Source: Lysobacteraceae bacterium
GTDB lineage: Bacteria; Pseudomonadota; Gammaproteobacteria; Xanthomonadales; Ahniellaceae
NCBI GenBank assembly: GCA_002995625.1
Contig: PVBP01000002.1
Span: forward strand, 1 to 64,000
DNA length: 64,000 nucleotides
Direction of reading: 5' to 3'
A program made the position numbers and the translations under genes. The notes under the pieces were generated by a model, which was not told where the DNA came from, did no database searches, and was given only the letters and a program-made list of their open reading frames with translations. Of this stretch, positions 26,202-39,351 are shown piece by piece; position 1 is the stretch's first letter, and every line of letters starts with the position of its first letter.

Positions 26202-28895
26202 ATGATGGATCGTCGTTTCGCCACTCGCCTTGCTCCACTGAACGTGCTCATCGCCGCTGCGCTGCTCGGCGGATGCGCAACCACCGATCCGGCGCGGGTG
26301 ACGTCTAGCGATGACCCCGCCACCGCCTATGCGCGTGGCGAGGGCAAGGGCAAGTTCAAGCCGTACATGGGCGACTTCTGGGCGATCCGCGCGAGCTATC
26401 CGACCGGTGAGTTCCAGCCGGCGTGGGTCGCCGAGTCGATCGAGGCGTTCCACGCGGTGCCCGAGGGCCTTCCGGCGGGCGCAGAGGACATGGCGCATCG
26501 GGCGAAGTCCGGAAAGATCACGCTGAACCTGCCGGCCGACCAGTTCACGTCGCTCGGGCCGAGCCCGATGCAGTTCACCGGCGGCAGCGGTGGATCCGGC
26601 AACGTCGGCGGGCGCGTCAACGTCGTGATCTCGCATCCGACCAACCCGAACGTCGCGTGGGCCGCGACCGACGGCGGCGGCGTCTGGAAGACCACCAACT
26701 GCTGCACGACCGGCACGATCTGGCGCGTCACGACCGACTTCCCCGAGGCCAACAGCATCGCGATCGGCGAACTGGTGCTCGATCCGAACAACCCCGACGT
26801 GCTCTACGCGGGCACCGGTGACCTGCGCTTCGGGTCGTTCTCGTTCGGCGCGGCCGGGGTGCTGAAGTCGACCGACGGCGGCGAGACCTGGACCGCGCTC
26901 GGCACCGACGTCTTCAACCCGTACTTCCCGCCGCTGACCGGCAACTTCCCGCAGTACCAGGCGATCGGCCAGATCGAGGTCGATCCGCGCGACTCGAACA
27001 ACGTGATCGTCGGCGCCAAGACCGGGCTCTACATCAGCCGCGACGGCGGCCAGAACTGGACCGGCCCGTGCCTGACGAACCCGCACACGACCCAGCGCCA
27101 GGACATCACCGGGCTCGTGACGCGCGCCTATCCCGATCGCACCGAGCTGTTTGCCGCGGTCGGCGTGCGCGGCTTCGGAACCACCGTCCAGCCGGACCTG
27201 AACCAGAACGGCGCGAACGGCATCTACCGCGGCACGCTGCCGGCGACCGGGTGCCCGACCGATTGGCAGCTCGTCACGCGCGGCGACAACGGCTGGCCGG
27301 CGGGCACCGGCAACGGCACGCCGAACACCAGCATCGGCCGGATCTCGCTCGAGATCTCGCCGAGCAACCCGGACGTGATGTACGCCAAGGTCGGCATCGC
27401 GACCACCGCCGCGAACATCTTCGGCGTCTACCGCACCACCGACGGCGGAGCGACCTGGCAGCTGCGCGCCCAGAACAGCGCGTTCACCGGCTGCAGCAAC
27501 GCCAGCGTGCAGAGCTGGTACAACGCCGGGCTGCTGATCCATCCGACCAATCCCGACATCGTGTTCGCGAGCGCGGTCGACGCGTTCCGCTCGACCGACG
27601 GCGGCCAGACCTGGAGCAACATCATCTGCGGCTACTCGGGCGGCGTCACCGGCGGCTTCCACGTCGACCACCACGCGCGGGCCTTCGTCGGCGGCGACCC
27701 GAACCGGCTGCTGCTCGGCTCCGACGGCGGCGTCCACTACACCGAGAACCCGTATCAGAGCCCGGGCCGTCCGACCTTCGTCCAGCTCAACAACACGTTC
27801 AACAGCATCGAGTTCTACGGCGGCGACGTGACCGCGAACTTCGCGACCGCGACGAGCCGCGGCGCGATCGGCGGCGCGCAGGACAACGGCACCTCGACCG
27901 TGACCTGGTCGACCACGCCGGGGCCGGCGCTTTGGACGATGCGTCGCGGCGGCGACGGCATCCACGCCCGGATCGAGCCGGTGCTCGGCCAGCGCTGGTA
28001 CGCGTCGAGCCAGAACGGGAGCATCACCGCGAGTACCACCGGGCCGGCCGGCTCGTTCACGACCAACGCCACGCCGCCGTGGCCGGCGCAGGCCACCGAA
28101 CGCCGCAGCTTCCTGACCCACTTCGAGCTCTACCGCTACGGCGGCGAGACAACCGGCTGCCCGGCCGCCACCGGCTGCGGCCGGATGCTGGCCGGCAGCT
28201 TCCGGGTCTGGGAGTCGATCCAGGGCGGGATCCCGGCGTCGAGCTGGTACCCGAACAGCCCGGACCTGACCAAGAACACGCTCGCCGACCGCAGCTTCAT
28301 CAACCAGGTCACGCATTCGGTCAGCGACCCGTCGATCGCGATCGCCGGCACCAACGACGGCAACGTCTGGTTCGGCTTCGGGCTCGGGCAGGGGAGCGCC
28401 AACAGCGCGACCTGGGTCAACGTCACGGATGGCAACACGGTCCTTCCGAACCGTCCGGTGATGGACGTCGCGACCGATCCGCTGAATCCGCTGGTCGGCT
28501 ATGCCGCGGTCGCCGGCTTCGCGCAGAACACGCCGGCGCAGCCGGGCAACGTGTTCCAGGTGACCTGCACGGCGAACTGCGCCAGCTTCACCTGGCGCAA
28601 CGTCAGCGGCAACCTGCCGAACAATCCGGTCAACAGCGTGATCGTCAATCCGCACATCCCGCAGCAGGTGTTCGCCGGGACCGACTGGGGCCTGTTCTTC
28701 ACCAACGACATCAACGCGCCGGAACCGGTCTGGCAGCGCTTCGGCAACGGCCTGCCGAACGTGATGATCTGGGACATGACGATCGACCGCGGCTTCACGA
28801 CGCTGGTGCTGTGGACGCGCGGCCGAGGCGCGTGGGCGTGGCCGCTTCCGACCAGCCTCGAGGACGGCCTGATCTTCCGTGACAGCTTCGAGTAG
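26202..28895 (+). CDS. large BNR/Asp-box repeat lipoprotein (VPS10/sialidase-like beta-propeller) with IFRDSFE tail
   Basis: 897 residues. A lipoprotein signal ends LLGGC with Cys25; Ala follows, so the outer membrane is expected. Many Asp-box motifs are spread along the chain (KSTDGGETW, SRDGGQNW, RTTDGGATW, RSTDGGQTW, GSDGGVHY), indicating a large multi-blade propeller like those of VPS10/sortilin-like or photosystem-assembly-like bacterial proteins. No sialidase catalytic set is apparent. The protein ends EDGLIFRDSFE, nearly identical to the end of the small exported protein at 14048. The second of two adjacent in-frame ATGs would remove one residue. A GGGGG run nine bases upstream serves as ribosome-binding site. 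Function unknown; possibly surface adhesion or protein binding. Confidence 0.85.
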   Translation: MMDRRFATRLAPLNVLIAAALLGGCATTDPARVTSSDDPATAYARGEGKGKFKPYMGDFWAIRASYPTGEFQPAWVAESIEAFHAVPEGLPAGAEDMAHRAKSGKITLNLPADQFTSLGPSPMQFTGGSGGSGNVGGRVNVVISHPTNPNVAWAATDGGGVWKTTNCCTTGTIWRVTTDFPEANSIAIGELVLDPNNPDVLYAGTGDLRFGSFSFGAAGVLKSTDGGETWTALGTDVFNPYFPPLTGNFPQYQAIGQIEVDPRDSNNVIVGAKTGLYISRDGGQNWTGPCLTNPHTTQRQDITGLVTRAYPDRTELFAAVGVRGFGTTVQPDLNQNGANGIYRGTLPATGCPTDWQLVTRGDNGWPAGTGNGTPNTSIGRISLEISPSNPDVMYAKVGIATTAANIFGVYRTTDGGATWQLRAQNSAFTGCSNASVQSWYNAGLLIHPTNPDIVFASAVDAFRSTDGGQTWSNIICGYSGGVTGGFHVDHHARAFVGGDPNRLLLGSDGGVHYTENPYQSPGRPTFVQLNNTFNSIEFYGGDVTANFATATSRGAIGGAQDNGTSTVTWSTTPGPALWTMRRGGDGIHARIEPVLGQRWYASSQNGSITASTTGPAGSFTTNATPPWPAQATERRSFLTHFELYRYGGETTGCPAATGCGRMLAGSFRVWESIQGGIPASSWYPNSPDLTKNTLADRSFINQVTHSVSDPSIAIAGTNDGNVWFGFGLGQGSANSATWVNVTDGNTVLPNRPVMDVATDPLNPLVGYAAVAGFAQNTPAQPGNVFQVTCTANCASFTWRNVSGNLPNNPVNSVIVNPHIPQQVFAGTDWGLFFTNDINAPEPVWQRFGNGLPNVMIWDMTIDRGFTTLVLWTRGRGAWAWPLPTSLEDGLIFRDSFE

Positions 28896-28916
28896 TCGAA
28901 TCGAGGAGGCCTAGCG

Positions 28917-30221
28917 ATGCACGTGAGGACGCCGGCGACGCTGATCGGGCTGTTGGCCAGCCTGCTGGGTTGCGCGATCGCGTCGCCCGCGTTGGCCCAG
29001 GCGCGCGCCGAGGCCGAGCCTCGCGTGCCAGCCGCCGAGCTGCTGCCCCGCGGCACGCGGACCAGCGGCCAGGGCTGGCGGGTCGAGTCGCCGGTCCAGC
29101 TCGACTCCCACCTCGGCCGCTTCGTGTTCCAGACCGACTGGGGCCGGATCGAGGCCCACGGCAGCGAGATCGCGCTCGAGCGAATCGGCGAGATGCCGGT
29201 GATCCCCCAGCTCGACTCGATCAGCCGCGTCGACGTCTTCGCCAATGCGCTGGCGACCTCGGCGCAGCGGACCGGCGAGGCGGTCGTGCGGGTCGTGACC
29301 GATCCGGTCGGCACCGTCCAGGGCCTGCCGTCCGGGATCGCCCGCCTGGTGCGTCGCACCGCGGGCCGCGTGCGCGACGTCGCGACCAGCGTCGGCGACG
29401 CGGCCACGCGCCAGCGGGAGTCGACCACCGGCAACGGGGCCGCCGGCGAGGGCGAGGACGACGGTTCGAGGCCGGATCCGCTGGTCGATTTCGGGCGCGA
29501 GCTGGCCGGGGTCAATCGCGCCCGCCGCGAGCTCGCCCAGGAACTCGGCATCGATCCGTACACGCGCAATCCACTGATCCAGGAACGGCTCGAGAAGCTG
29601 GCCTGGGCCGCGGTGGCCGGCGGTTTCTCGATGAAGGCGGCACTCGGCAGCGTCGGCGGATTCGCCGGCGACGCGCTGTCGGTCACCACGCGCCTCGACA
29701 GCCTGGTCTGGGAGGCCTCGCCCGAGGAGATCCGGCGGGTGCTCGAGAAGCGCCTCGTCGAACGCGGCATCGAGCCGCGCAGGGCGCGCGAGTTCCTGCG
29801 GAACGGGACGTTCACGCCGACCCAGCAGGTCGCGCTGGTCGAGGCCCTCGAATCGCTCGGCACGCCGCGCGGCGAGGCCGACCTGCTCGACCTCGCGACC
29901 GGAATCCGCAGCGAGGCCCACGCGCGTTTCCTCGTCAACCAGCTGCGCATGCTCCGGCGGCACCTCGGGCGCGGCGATGCCGTCGCCGAGTTCGTCGTGC
30001 TCGACCAGGGCGTCGCGGCGCAGACGCGCAACGGCCAGTACCTGATCGCGCTTCCGGTCGACCGCCTGTCGTGGACCGAGGACCTTCGTGCCGTTGCGGG
30101 CGAGGCGGGCGGGCTCCCGCGGAACCGGCGCGTCGTCGTGTCCGGGCAGGTGTCGCCGCTCGCGCGCCGCGAACTGTCGCGGGCCGGATTCACGGTGGTG
30201 GCCGGCGCCGGCAGGCCGTGA
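28917..30221 (+). CDS. exported protein of unknown function
   Basis: A 434-residue protein with a Sec signal peptide (cleavage likely after SPALA-Q near residue 27). The mature part is rich in charged helices; about 215-260 contains a moderately hydrophobic Gly/Ala-rich stretch (WAAVAGGFSMKAALGSVGG) and an Arg/Glu-rich helical region follows. There are no catalytic motifs I recognise. The last ~60 residues (RNRRVVVSGQVSPLARRELSRAGFTVV) look like a small alpha/beta domain. It starts 21 bases after the BNR lipoprotein stop with a strong AGGAGG, so it is in the same operon and may assist that protein. Confidence 0.7.
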   Translation: MHVRTPATLIGLLASLLGCAIASPALAQARAEAEPRVPAAELLPRGTRTSGQGWRVESPVQLDSHLGRFVFQTDWGRIEAHGSEIALERIGEMPVIPQLDSISRVDVFANALATSAQRTGEAVVRVVTDPVGTVQGLPSGIARLVRRTAGRVRDVATSVGDAATRQRESTTGNGAAGEGEDDGSRPDPLVDFGRELAGVNRARRELAQELGIDPYTRNPLIQERLEKLAWAAVAGGFSMKAALGSVGGFAGDALSVTTRLDSLVWEASPEEIRRVLEKRLVERGIEPRRAREFLRNGTFTPTQQVALVEALESLGTPRGEADLLDLATGIRSEAHARFLVNQLRMLRRHLGRGDAVAEFVVLDQGVAAQTRNGQYLIALPVDRLSWTEDLRAVAGEAGGLPRNRRVVVSGQVSPLARRELSRAGFTVVAGAGRP

Positions 30222-30289
30222 GTCCTGCGCACGCCCGGCGGCGCGGACGCGCCGCGCGTCGTCCGGGCGCGCGCTCGGGGGTGCACGCG

Positions 30290-30319
30290 TAGACTCGGGC
30301 CCGCACGGTCGTCGTGCGG
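30290..30319 (+). promoter_or_regulatory. candidate promoter and leader hairpin of the CorB-type gene
   Basis: TAGACT at 30290-30295 is a plausible -10. A start six to seven bases downstream would place the first transcript bases at the base of a perfect 6-bp hairpin (CCGCAC, 7-base loop, GTGCGG; 30301-30319). The hairpin could protect the 5' end or affect translation of the gene that starts at 30338. Confidence 0.3.
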
Positions 30320-30337
30320 TTTCGTCGGATCGCCCGC

Positions 30338-31633
30338 GTGGAAGCCCTGAGTCCTCCCGTCCTGATCGCGCTGCTGCTCGCCTGCCTCGTGCTGTCGGCG
30401 CTGTTCTCCGGCACCGAGACGGCGCTGATGAGCGTCAACCGCTACCAGCTCCGGACCCAGGCGCGCGCCGGCAACCGGTCCGCGCAGATCGCCACCCAGC
30501 TGCTCGAGCGGCCCGACCGCCTGATCGGCCTGATCCTGCTCGGCAACAACCTCGTCAACAACCTCGCGGCGACCCTGGTCGCGGTCCTGGTGATCGCGCT
30601 GTTCGGGGACCAGTGGCTGGCGCTCGGCGCCGGCCTGCTCACGTTCGTGATGCTGATCTTCTGCGAGGTCGGCCCCAAGACGGTCGGCGCCCTGTACCCG
30701 CGACGGCTCGCGCTGCTGGCCGCGCCGGCCTACCTCGTGCTGGGTGTCGTGCTGTGGCCGCTGGTCTGGCTGGTCAACCGGGTCACCAACGCCGCCTTGC
30801 GGCTGGTCGGCGTGCGGGTCGATCCGGCCGGGCAGGAGACCGCGCTGACCCAGGACGAGCTCAGGACCGTCGTCGCCGAATCGGCGCAGCTGATCCCGCA
30901 GCGCCACCAGCAGATGCTGATCGGGATCCTCGACCTCGAGCGGATCACCGTCGCCGACATCATGATCCCGCGCCAGGAGATCGCCGGAATCGACCTCGAG
31001 GACGACTGGGACACGATCGCGCGCCAGATCGCCGAGACGCCGCACACGCGGCTCGCGGTCTATCGCGGCGACATCGACGATCTCGTCGGCCTGCTGCACC
31101 TGCGCCGCGTCGCGCAGGCGCTTGCGCGCGGATCGCTCGACAAGGCGATGCTGGAACGCCTTGCGCGCGAACGCGAGCCGTACTTCGTCCCGGAGAGCAC
31201 CCGGCTCAACGTCCAGCTGCTGAACTTCCAGCGCGAGCGCCGCCGGCTGGCCTTCGTCGTCGACGAGTACGGCTCGATCCAGGGGATGGTCACGCTCGAG
31301 GACCTGCTCGGCGAGATCGTCGGCGAGTTCACGCGGCCGGACGCGCGCGCGCTCCCGCGCGGGCCCGAGCGCGACGCGGACGGCAGCTGGCGGGTCGACG
31401 CCAGCAGTTCGGTGCGGGCGCTGAACCGGCTGCTCGGCTGGCGTCTGCCGAGCGACGGGCCGCGCACCCTGAACGGCCTGCTGCTGGCGCATTTCGGGGA
31501 GATCCCCGCGCCGGGCGCGACGGCCGAGATCGACGCCTGGCGATTCGAGGTGCTCGAGGTCGACGACAGCAGCGTGCTGACGGTCCGCGCCCGTCCGATC
31601 GAGGCGCCGGCGACCGAGCCGGGCGGGCGCTGA
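30338..31633 (+). CDS. CNNM/CorB-type transporter-associated protein with CBS domains
   Basis: A 431-residue inner-membrane protein of the CorB/HlyC-CorC group, implicated in Mg2+/Co2+ efflux or homeostasis. A DUF21/CNNM membrane domain (about 1-190; LFSGTETALMSVNRYQL, LLGNNLVNNLAATL, EVGPKTVGALYP) is followed by a CBS pair (about 205-330; ITVADIMIPRQEI and VDEYGSIQGMVTLEDLLGEIVGEF) and a C-terminal CorC_HlyC domain. The GTG at 30338 is preferred to GTG 30314 because VEALSPPVLIALL aligns with the E. coli CorB start as I recall it. It is followed 174 bases later by smc. Confidence 0.9.
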   Translation: MEALSPPVLIALLLACLVLSALFSGTETALMSVNRYQLRTQARAGNRSAQIATQLLERPDRLIGLILLGNNLVNNLAATLVAVLVIALFGDQWLALGAGLLTFVMLIFCEVGPKTVGALYPRRLALLAAPAYLVLGVVLWPLVWLVNRVTNAALRLVGVRVDPAGQETALTQDELRTVVAESAQLIPQRHQQMLIGILDLERITVADIMIPRQEIAGIDLEDDWDTIARQIAETPHTRLAVYRGDIDDLVGLLHLRRVAQALARGSLDKAMLERLAREREPYFVPESTRLNVQLLNFQRERRRLAFVVDEYGSIQGMVTLEDLLGEIVGEFTRPDARALPRGPERDADGSWRVDASSSVRALNRLLGWRLPSDGPRTLNGLLLAHFGEIPAPGATAEIDAWRFEVLEVDDSSVLTVRARPIEAPATEPGGR

Positions 31634-31680
31634 GCGGCGACGCCCGTCCCCCCGGCGAAAGGCCACCGGCCGCGCTTTGC

Positions 31681-31686
31681 TAGACT
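31681..31686 (+). promoter_or_regulatory. possible -10 element upstream of smc
   Basis: TAGACT in TTTGCTAGACTCCGCGG, about 120 bases before the smc ATG. It is the same hexamer as at 22261 and 30290. No clear -35. Confidence 0.3.
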
Positions 31687-31807
31687 CCGCGGCCGCGCGG
31701 GACCCGGCGCTCCGGCCGCCTCCTCGGGCAGTCTTCCCGCGATTCCCCACCGGTCGTCGCGTCGCCGAGCCTGCGGCAGGCGCGTTCCGTTGCGAGAACC
31801 TCCGTCG

Positions 31808-34800
31808 ATGCGTCTTTCCTCGATCAAGCTGTCCGGCTTCAAGTCCTTCGTCGATCCGACGACGCTGCACCTGCCCACCGATCTGACCGGCATCGTCGGC
31901 CCGAACGGCTGCGGCAAGTCGAACATCATCGACGCGATCCGCTGGGTGATGGGCGAGAGCGCCGCCAGCCGCCTGCGCGGCGATGCGATCACCGACGTGA
32001 TCTTCGCCGGCTCCGGCAACCGCAAGCCGGTCGGCAGCGCGACGGTCGAGCTCGTGTTCGACAACGCCGACGGGCTGATCGCCGGCGAGTACGCCAACTT
32101 CGCCGAGATCTCGGTCAAGCGCACGGTCAGCCGCGACGGCCAGTCGAGCTACTTCCTGAACGGCGGCCGCTGTCGCCGGCGCGACATCATCGACGTGTTC
32201 CTCGGCACCGGCCTCGGCGCGCGCAGCTACTCGATCATCGAGCAGGGCATGATCAGCCAGATCGTCGAGGCCCGCCCGGAGGAGCTGCGCCTGCATCTCG
32301 AGGAGGCGGCCGGGATCTCGAAGTACAAGGAGCGCCGCAAGGAGACCGAGAGCCGGATCCGCGCGACGCGCGAGAACCTCGAACGCCTGAACGACGTGCG
32401 CCAGGAGGTCGAGAAGAACCTCGACCACCTGAACCGGCAGGCGCGCAATGCCGAGCGCTGGCAGAAGCTCAAGGCCGAAGCCGGCCGGATCGAGGCCGAG
32501 CTGCGCGCGCTGGCGCTGAAGGCCGAGGACGAATCGGTCGCCGCGGGCGCGGCGGCAGTTGCCGCGACCCAGCTCGAGATCGACCGCGTCACCGCCGATC
32601 AGCGGGAGGTCGAGGCGCGCATCGAGGCCTTCCGGGAGCGCCAGATCGCCGCCACCGACGCCTTCAACAAGGTCCAGGGCGAGGTCTACCGGGTCGGCGC
32701 CGAGATCGCCCGGGTCGAGCAGCAGATCCAGCACAACCGCGACCTCGCCGAGCGCCTGGCGCGCGCCGGTCGCGAGACCGAGCAGCAGCTCGCCGAGATC
32801 GCGGAACACGCGCGCGCCGACCGCGAGCAGATCGCGCTGCTGACCGCGTCGCTGGCCGAGGTCGGTCCGCGGCAGGCCGAGCTCGAGGCCGCGGCCGCGG
32901 CCCGCGCCGAGGCCCTGCGCGCCGCCGAGCAGGCGATCGCCGACTGGCAGCAGCGCTGGGATCGCTACGCCAAGGCCAGCGGCGAGGCCTCGCGGCGCGC
33001 CGAGGTCGAGCGCACGCGGCTGGACTTCCTCGACCGCCAGTCGCATGAGCTCGGCCGTCGCCGCGAGCAGCTGCAGCGCGAGCAGGCCGAGGCCGATCTC
33101 GGCAAGCTCGGCGAGGCCTCGGAGCTTCTGGCGGGCGAGCAGGCGACGCAGAAGTCGCGGCTCGACGAACTCACCGCGCTCGCCGAGGAACGCAAGGCCC
33201 GCCACGCGAGCCTTGGCGAGGAGCTGAAGGAGGCCCAGGGCGAGCTGTCGCGCCTGCGCCAGGCCCTCGAGGCCGCCAAGGGGAGAAGCGCGTCGCTCGA
33301 GGCGCTCCAGCATGCCGCGCTCGGCCAGGACGTCGGAGCGGTGCGTGCATGGCTCGCGTCGGTCGGGATCAGCTCCGATCGGCGCGTCGGCGAGGTGCTC
33401 GACGTCGATGCCGGCTGGGAGGTCGCGGTCGAGACCGTGCTCGCGGACTGGCTCGGGGCCGTCGTCAGCGAGGACCCGCATGCCCTCGCGAGCGAGATCC
33501 ATGGCGCGGGGGAAGTCGATCTCGCGGTGGTCGGCGTGGGCGCCGGGACCGGCGCGCCCGGCACGCTGGCGGCCAAGGTGCGAGGTCCGCGCGCGGTCGT
33601 CGGTCTGCTGGCCAGGGTGCGTGTCGCCGAGACCCTCGATCAGGCCCGGGACATCGCGCGGCGACTGGCGCCCGACGAGAGCGTCGTGACCGCCGACGGC
33701 GCGTGGCTCGGCCCCGACTGGTTCCGGATCGCGCGGCAGAAGGACGCGCGGTCGGGCGTGATCGCGCGCGAGCGCGAGATCCACGCGCTCGGCGAGGAAC
33801 GCGGCCGGCTCGAATCCGCGATCGAGGCCCTGACCTCGCGGATCGAGGGGCTCCGGTCGGCGATCGGCGACGCGGAACTGGCGCGCGACGACGCGCAGCG
33901 CGAGCTCTATCTCGCCCACCGCCGGCTCTCGGAGCTCGCCGGCCAGATGCAGAGCCAGCAGGGCCGGCTCGAGGCGGCGCGGCAGCGCGCGCGCCAGATC
34001 GAGGCCGAGCTGGCCGACATCGCGACCCGGCTGGCCGAGAACGAGACCCAGGCCAGGGAGTCCCGCGCGAAGCTGGACGCGGCGGTCGCCGAGATGGGCG
34101 AGCTCGAGGCCGAGCGTCGCGCGCTCGACGGCGAGCGCCGCGAACTGCTCGAGCGGCGCGAGGAAGCGCGGATCGAGTCGCGCGAGGCGCAGGATGAGGC
34201 GCATCGATTCGCGCTCCAGTCCGAGAGCAAGCGCGCGGCGCTCGCGTCGCTCGAACAGGCGCTGGCGCGGATGCTGGCGCAGCAGCAGCAGCTCGAGGCG
34301 CGCGCCAGGGACCTCGGCGAGCAGCTCGCGGCCGGCAGCCAGCCGATGGAGTCGCTCGAGGCCGAGCGCCGGACCTACCTCGACCAGCGCCTGCTGGTCG
34401 ATCGCGAGCTGGTCGAGGCGCGCAAGGCGCTCGATGCGCTCGATGGCGAGATCCGCGAGGTCGAGCTCGCGCGGCATCGGATCGAGCAGCAGCTCGCCGG
34501 ACTGCGCGAGGTCCACGGAAACCGGCGGCTTGCGGAGCAGGCGGCGCGGATGCGCGCCGATCAGCTGCGCGCCCAGATCGTCGAGGCCGGCTTCGAGGCT
34601 GAGGCGATCCTCGCCGAGCTCGATCCCGGCGCCAGCGCGGAGGCGTGGCAGCAGAAGCTCGCCGATCTCGAGACCCGGATCCGCCGACTCGAACCGGTCA
34701 ATCTGGCTGCGATCCAGGAACACGCCGAGCAGAGCGAGCGCAAGGTCTACCTCGATGCGCAGCACGGAGACCTGACCCAGGCCCTGGAGACGCTCGAGAA

Positions 34801-35305
34801 CGCGATCCGCAAGATCGACCGCGAGACCCGCACCCGCTTCAAGGAGACCTTCGACAAGGTCAACCAGGGCATTGGCGAGCTGTTCCCGCGCCTGTTCGGC
34901 GGCGGCCACGCCTACCTCGAACTGACCTCGGACGACCTGCTCGAGACCGGTGTCACGATCATGGCGCGGCCGCCGGGCAAGCGCGTCAGCAACATCTCGC
35001 TGCTCTCGGGCGGCGAGAAGGCGCTGACCGCGGTCGCGCTGGTGTTCTCGATCTTCCGCCTCAACCCGGCGCCGTTCTGCCTGCTCGACGAGGTCGATGC
35101 GCCGCTCGACGAGGCCAACGTCGGCCGGTTCTGCGCGATGGTGGCCGAGATGAGCGAACAGGTGCAGTTCATCGTCGTCACCCACAACAAGGTCACGATG
35201 GAGAACATGAAGCAGCTCTGCGGCGTGACGATGCGCGAGGCCGGCGTCTCGCGGCTGGTCCAGGTCGACCTCGAGGAGGCGGCCAGGCTGGCCGGCGCCG
35301 CGTGA
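31808..35305 (+). CDS. smc: chromosome segregation protein SMC
   Basis: 1165 residues, full SMC length. The N-terminal ATPase half has Walker A GPNGCGKSN near residue 32; two long coiled coils flank a hinge at about 505-650; the C-terminal half has the signature LLSGGEKALTAVAL and Walker B CLLDEVDAPLDEAN. It forms a dimeric ring with ScpA/ScpB and organises and segregates the chromosome. ATG at 31808 gives the family start MRLSSIKLSGFKSFVDPT; a TTG 18 bases upstream is an unneeded extension. Followed by zipA and ligA, the usual gammaproteobacterial order. scpA/scpB are not in the window. Confidence 0.97.
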   Translation: MRLSSIKLSGFKSFVDPTTLHLPTDLTGIVGPNGCGKSNIIDAIRWVMGESAASRLRGDAITDVIFAGSGNRKPVGSATVELVFDNADGLIAGEYANFAEISVKRTVSRDGQSSYFLNGGRCRRRDIIDVFLGTGLGARSYSIIEQGMISQIVEARPEELRLHLEEAAGISKYKERRKETESRIRATRENLERLNDVRQEVEKNLDHLNRQARNAERWQKLKAEAGRIEAELRALALKAEDESVAAGAAAVAATQLEIDRVTADQREVEARIEAFRERQIAATDAFNKVQGEVYRVGAEIARVEQQIQHNRDLAERLARAGRETEQQLAEIAEHARADREQIALLTASLAEVGPRQAELEAAAAARAEALRAAEQAIADWQQRWDRYAKASGEASRRAEVERTRLDFLDRQSHELGRRREQLQREQAEADLGKLGEASELLAGEQATQKSRLDELTALAEERKARHASLGEELKEAQGELSRLRQALEAAKGRSASLEALQHAALGQDVGAVRAWLASVGISSDRRVGEVLDVDAGWEVAVETVLADWLGAVVSEDPHALASEIHGAGEVDLAVVGVGAGTGAPGTLAAKVRGPRAVVGLLARVRVAETLDQARDIARRLAPDESVVTADGAWLGPDWFRIARQKDARSGVIAREREIHALGEERGRLESAIEALTSRIEGLRSAIGDAELARDDAQRELYLAHRRLSELAGQMQSQQGRLEAARQRARQIEAELADIATRLAENETQARESRAKLDAAVAEMGELEAERRALDGERRELLERREEARIESREAQDEAHRFALQSESKRAALASLEQALARMLAQQQQLEARARDLGEQLAAGSQPMESLEAERRTYLDQRLLVDRELVEARKALDALDGEIREVELARHRIEQQLAGLREVHGNRRLAEQAARMRADQLRAQIVEAGFEAEAILAELDPGASAEAWQQKLADLETRIRRLEPVNLAAIQEHAEQSERKVYLDAQHGDLTQALETLENAIRKIDRETRTRFKETFDKVNQGIGELFPRLFGGGHAYLELTSDDLLETGVTIMARPPGKRVSNISLLSGGEKALTAVALVFSIFRLNPAPFCLLDEVDAPLDEANVGRFCAMVAEMSEQVQFIVVTHNKVTMENMKQLCGVTMREAGVSRLVQVDLEEAARLAGAA

Positions 35306-35369
35306 GCGCGCTTGTCGCCGCGGCCAACGTCGCCAACAATGCCGCGTCCGGACGCGTGGAGGACCCGCG

Positions 35370-39347
<3,978 letters not shown>

Positions 39348-39351
<4 letters not shown>

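Noticed and set aside
31790-31808. TTG start for smc 18 bases upstream
   Set aside because: It would add six residues before the conserved MRLSSIKL start with no support.
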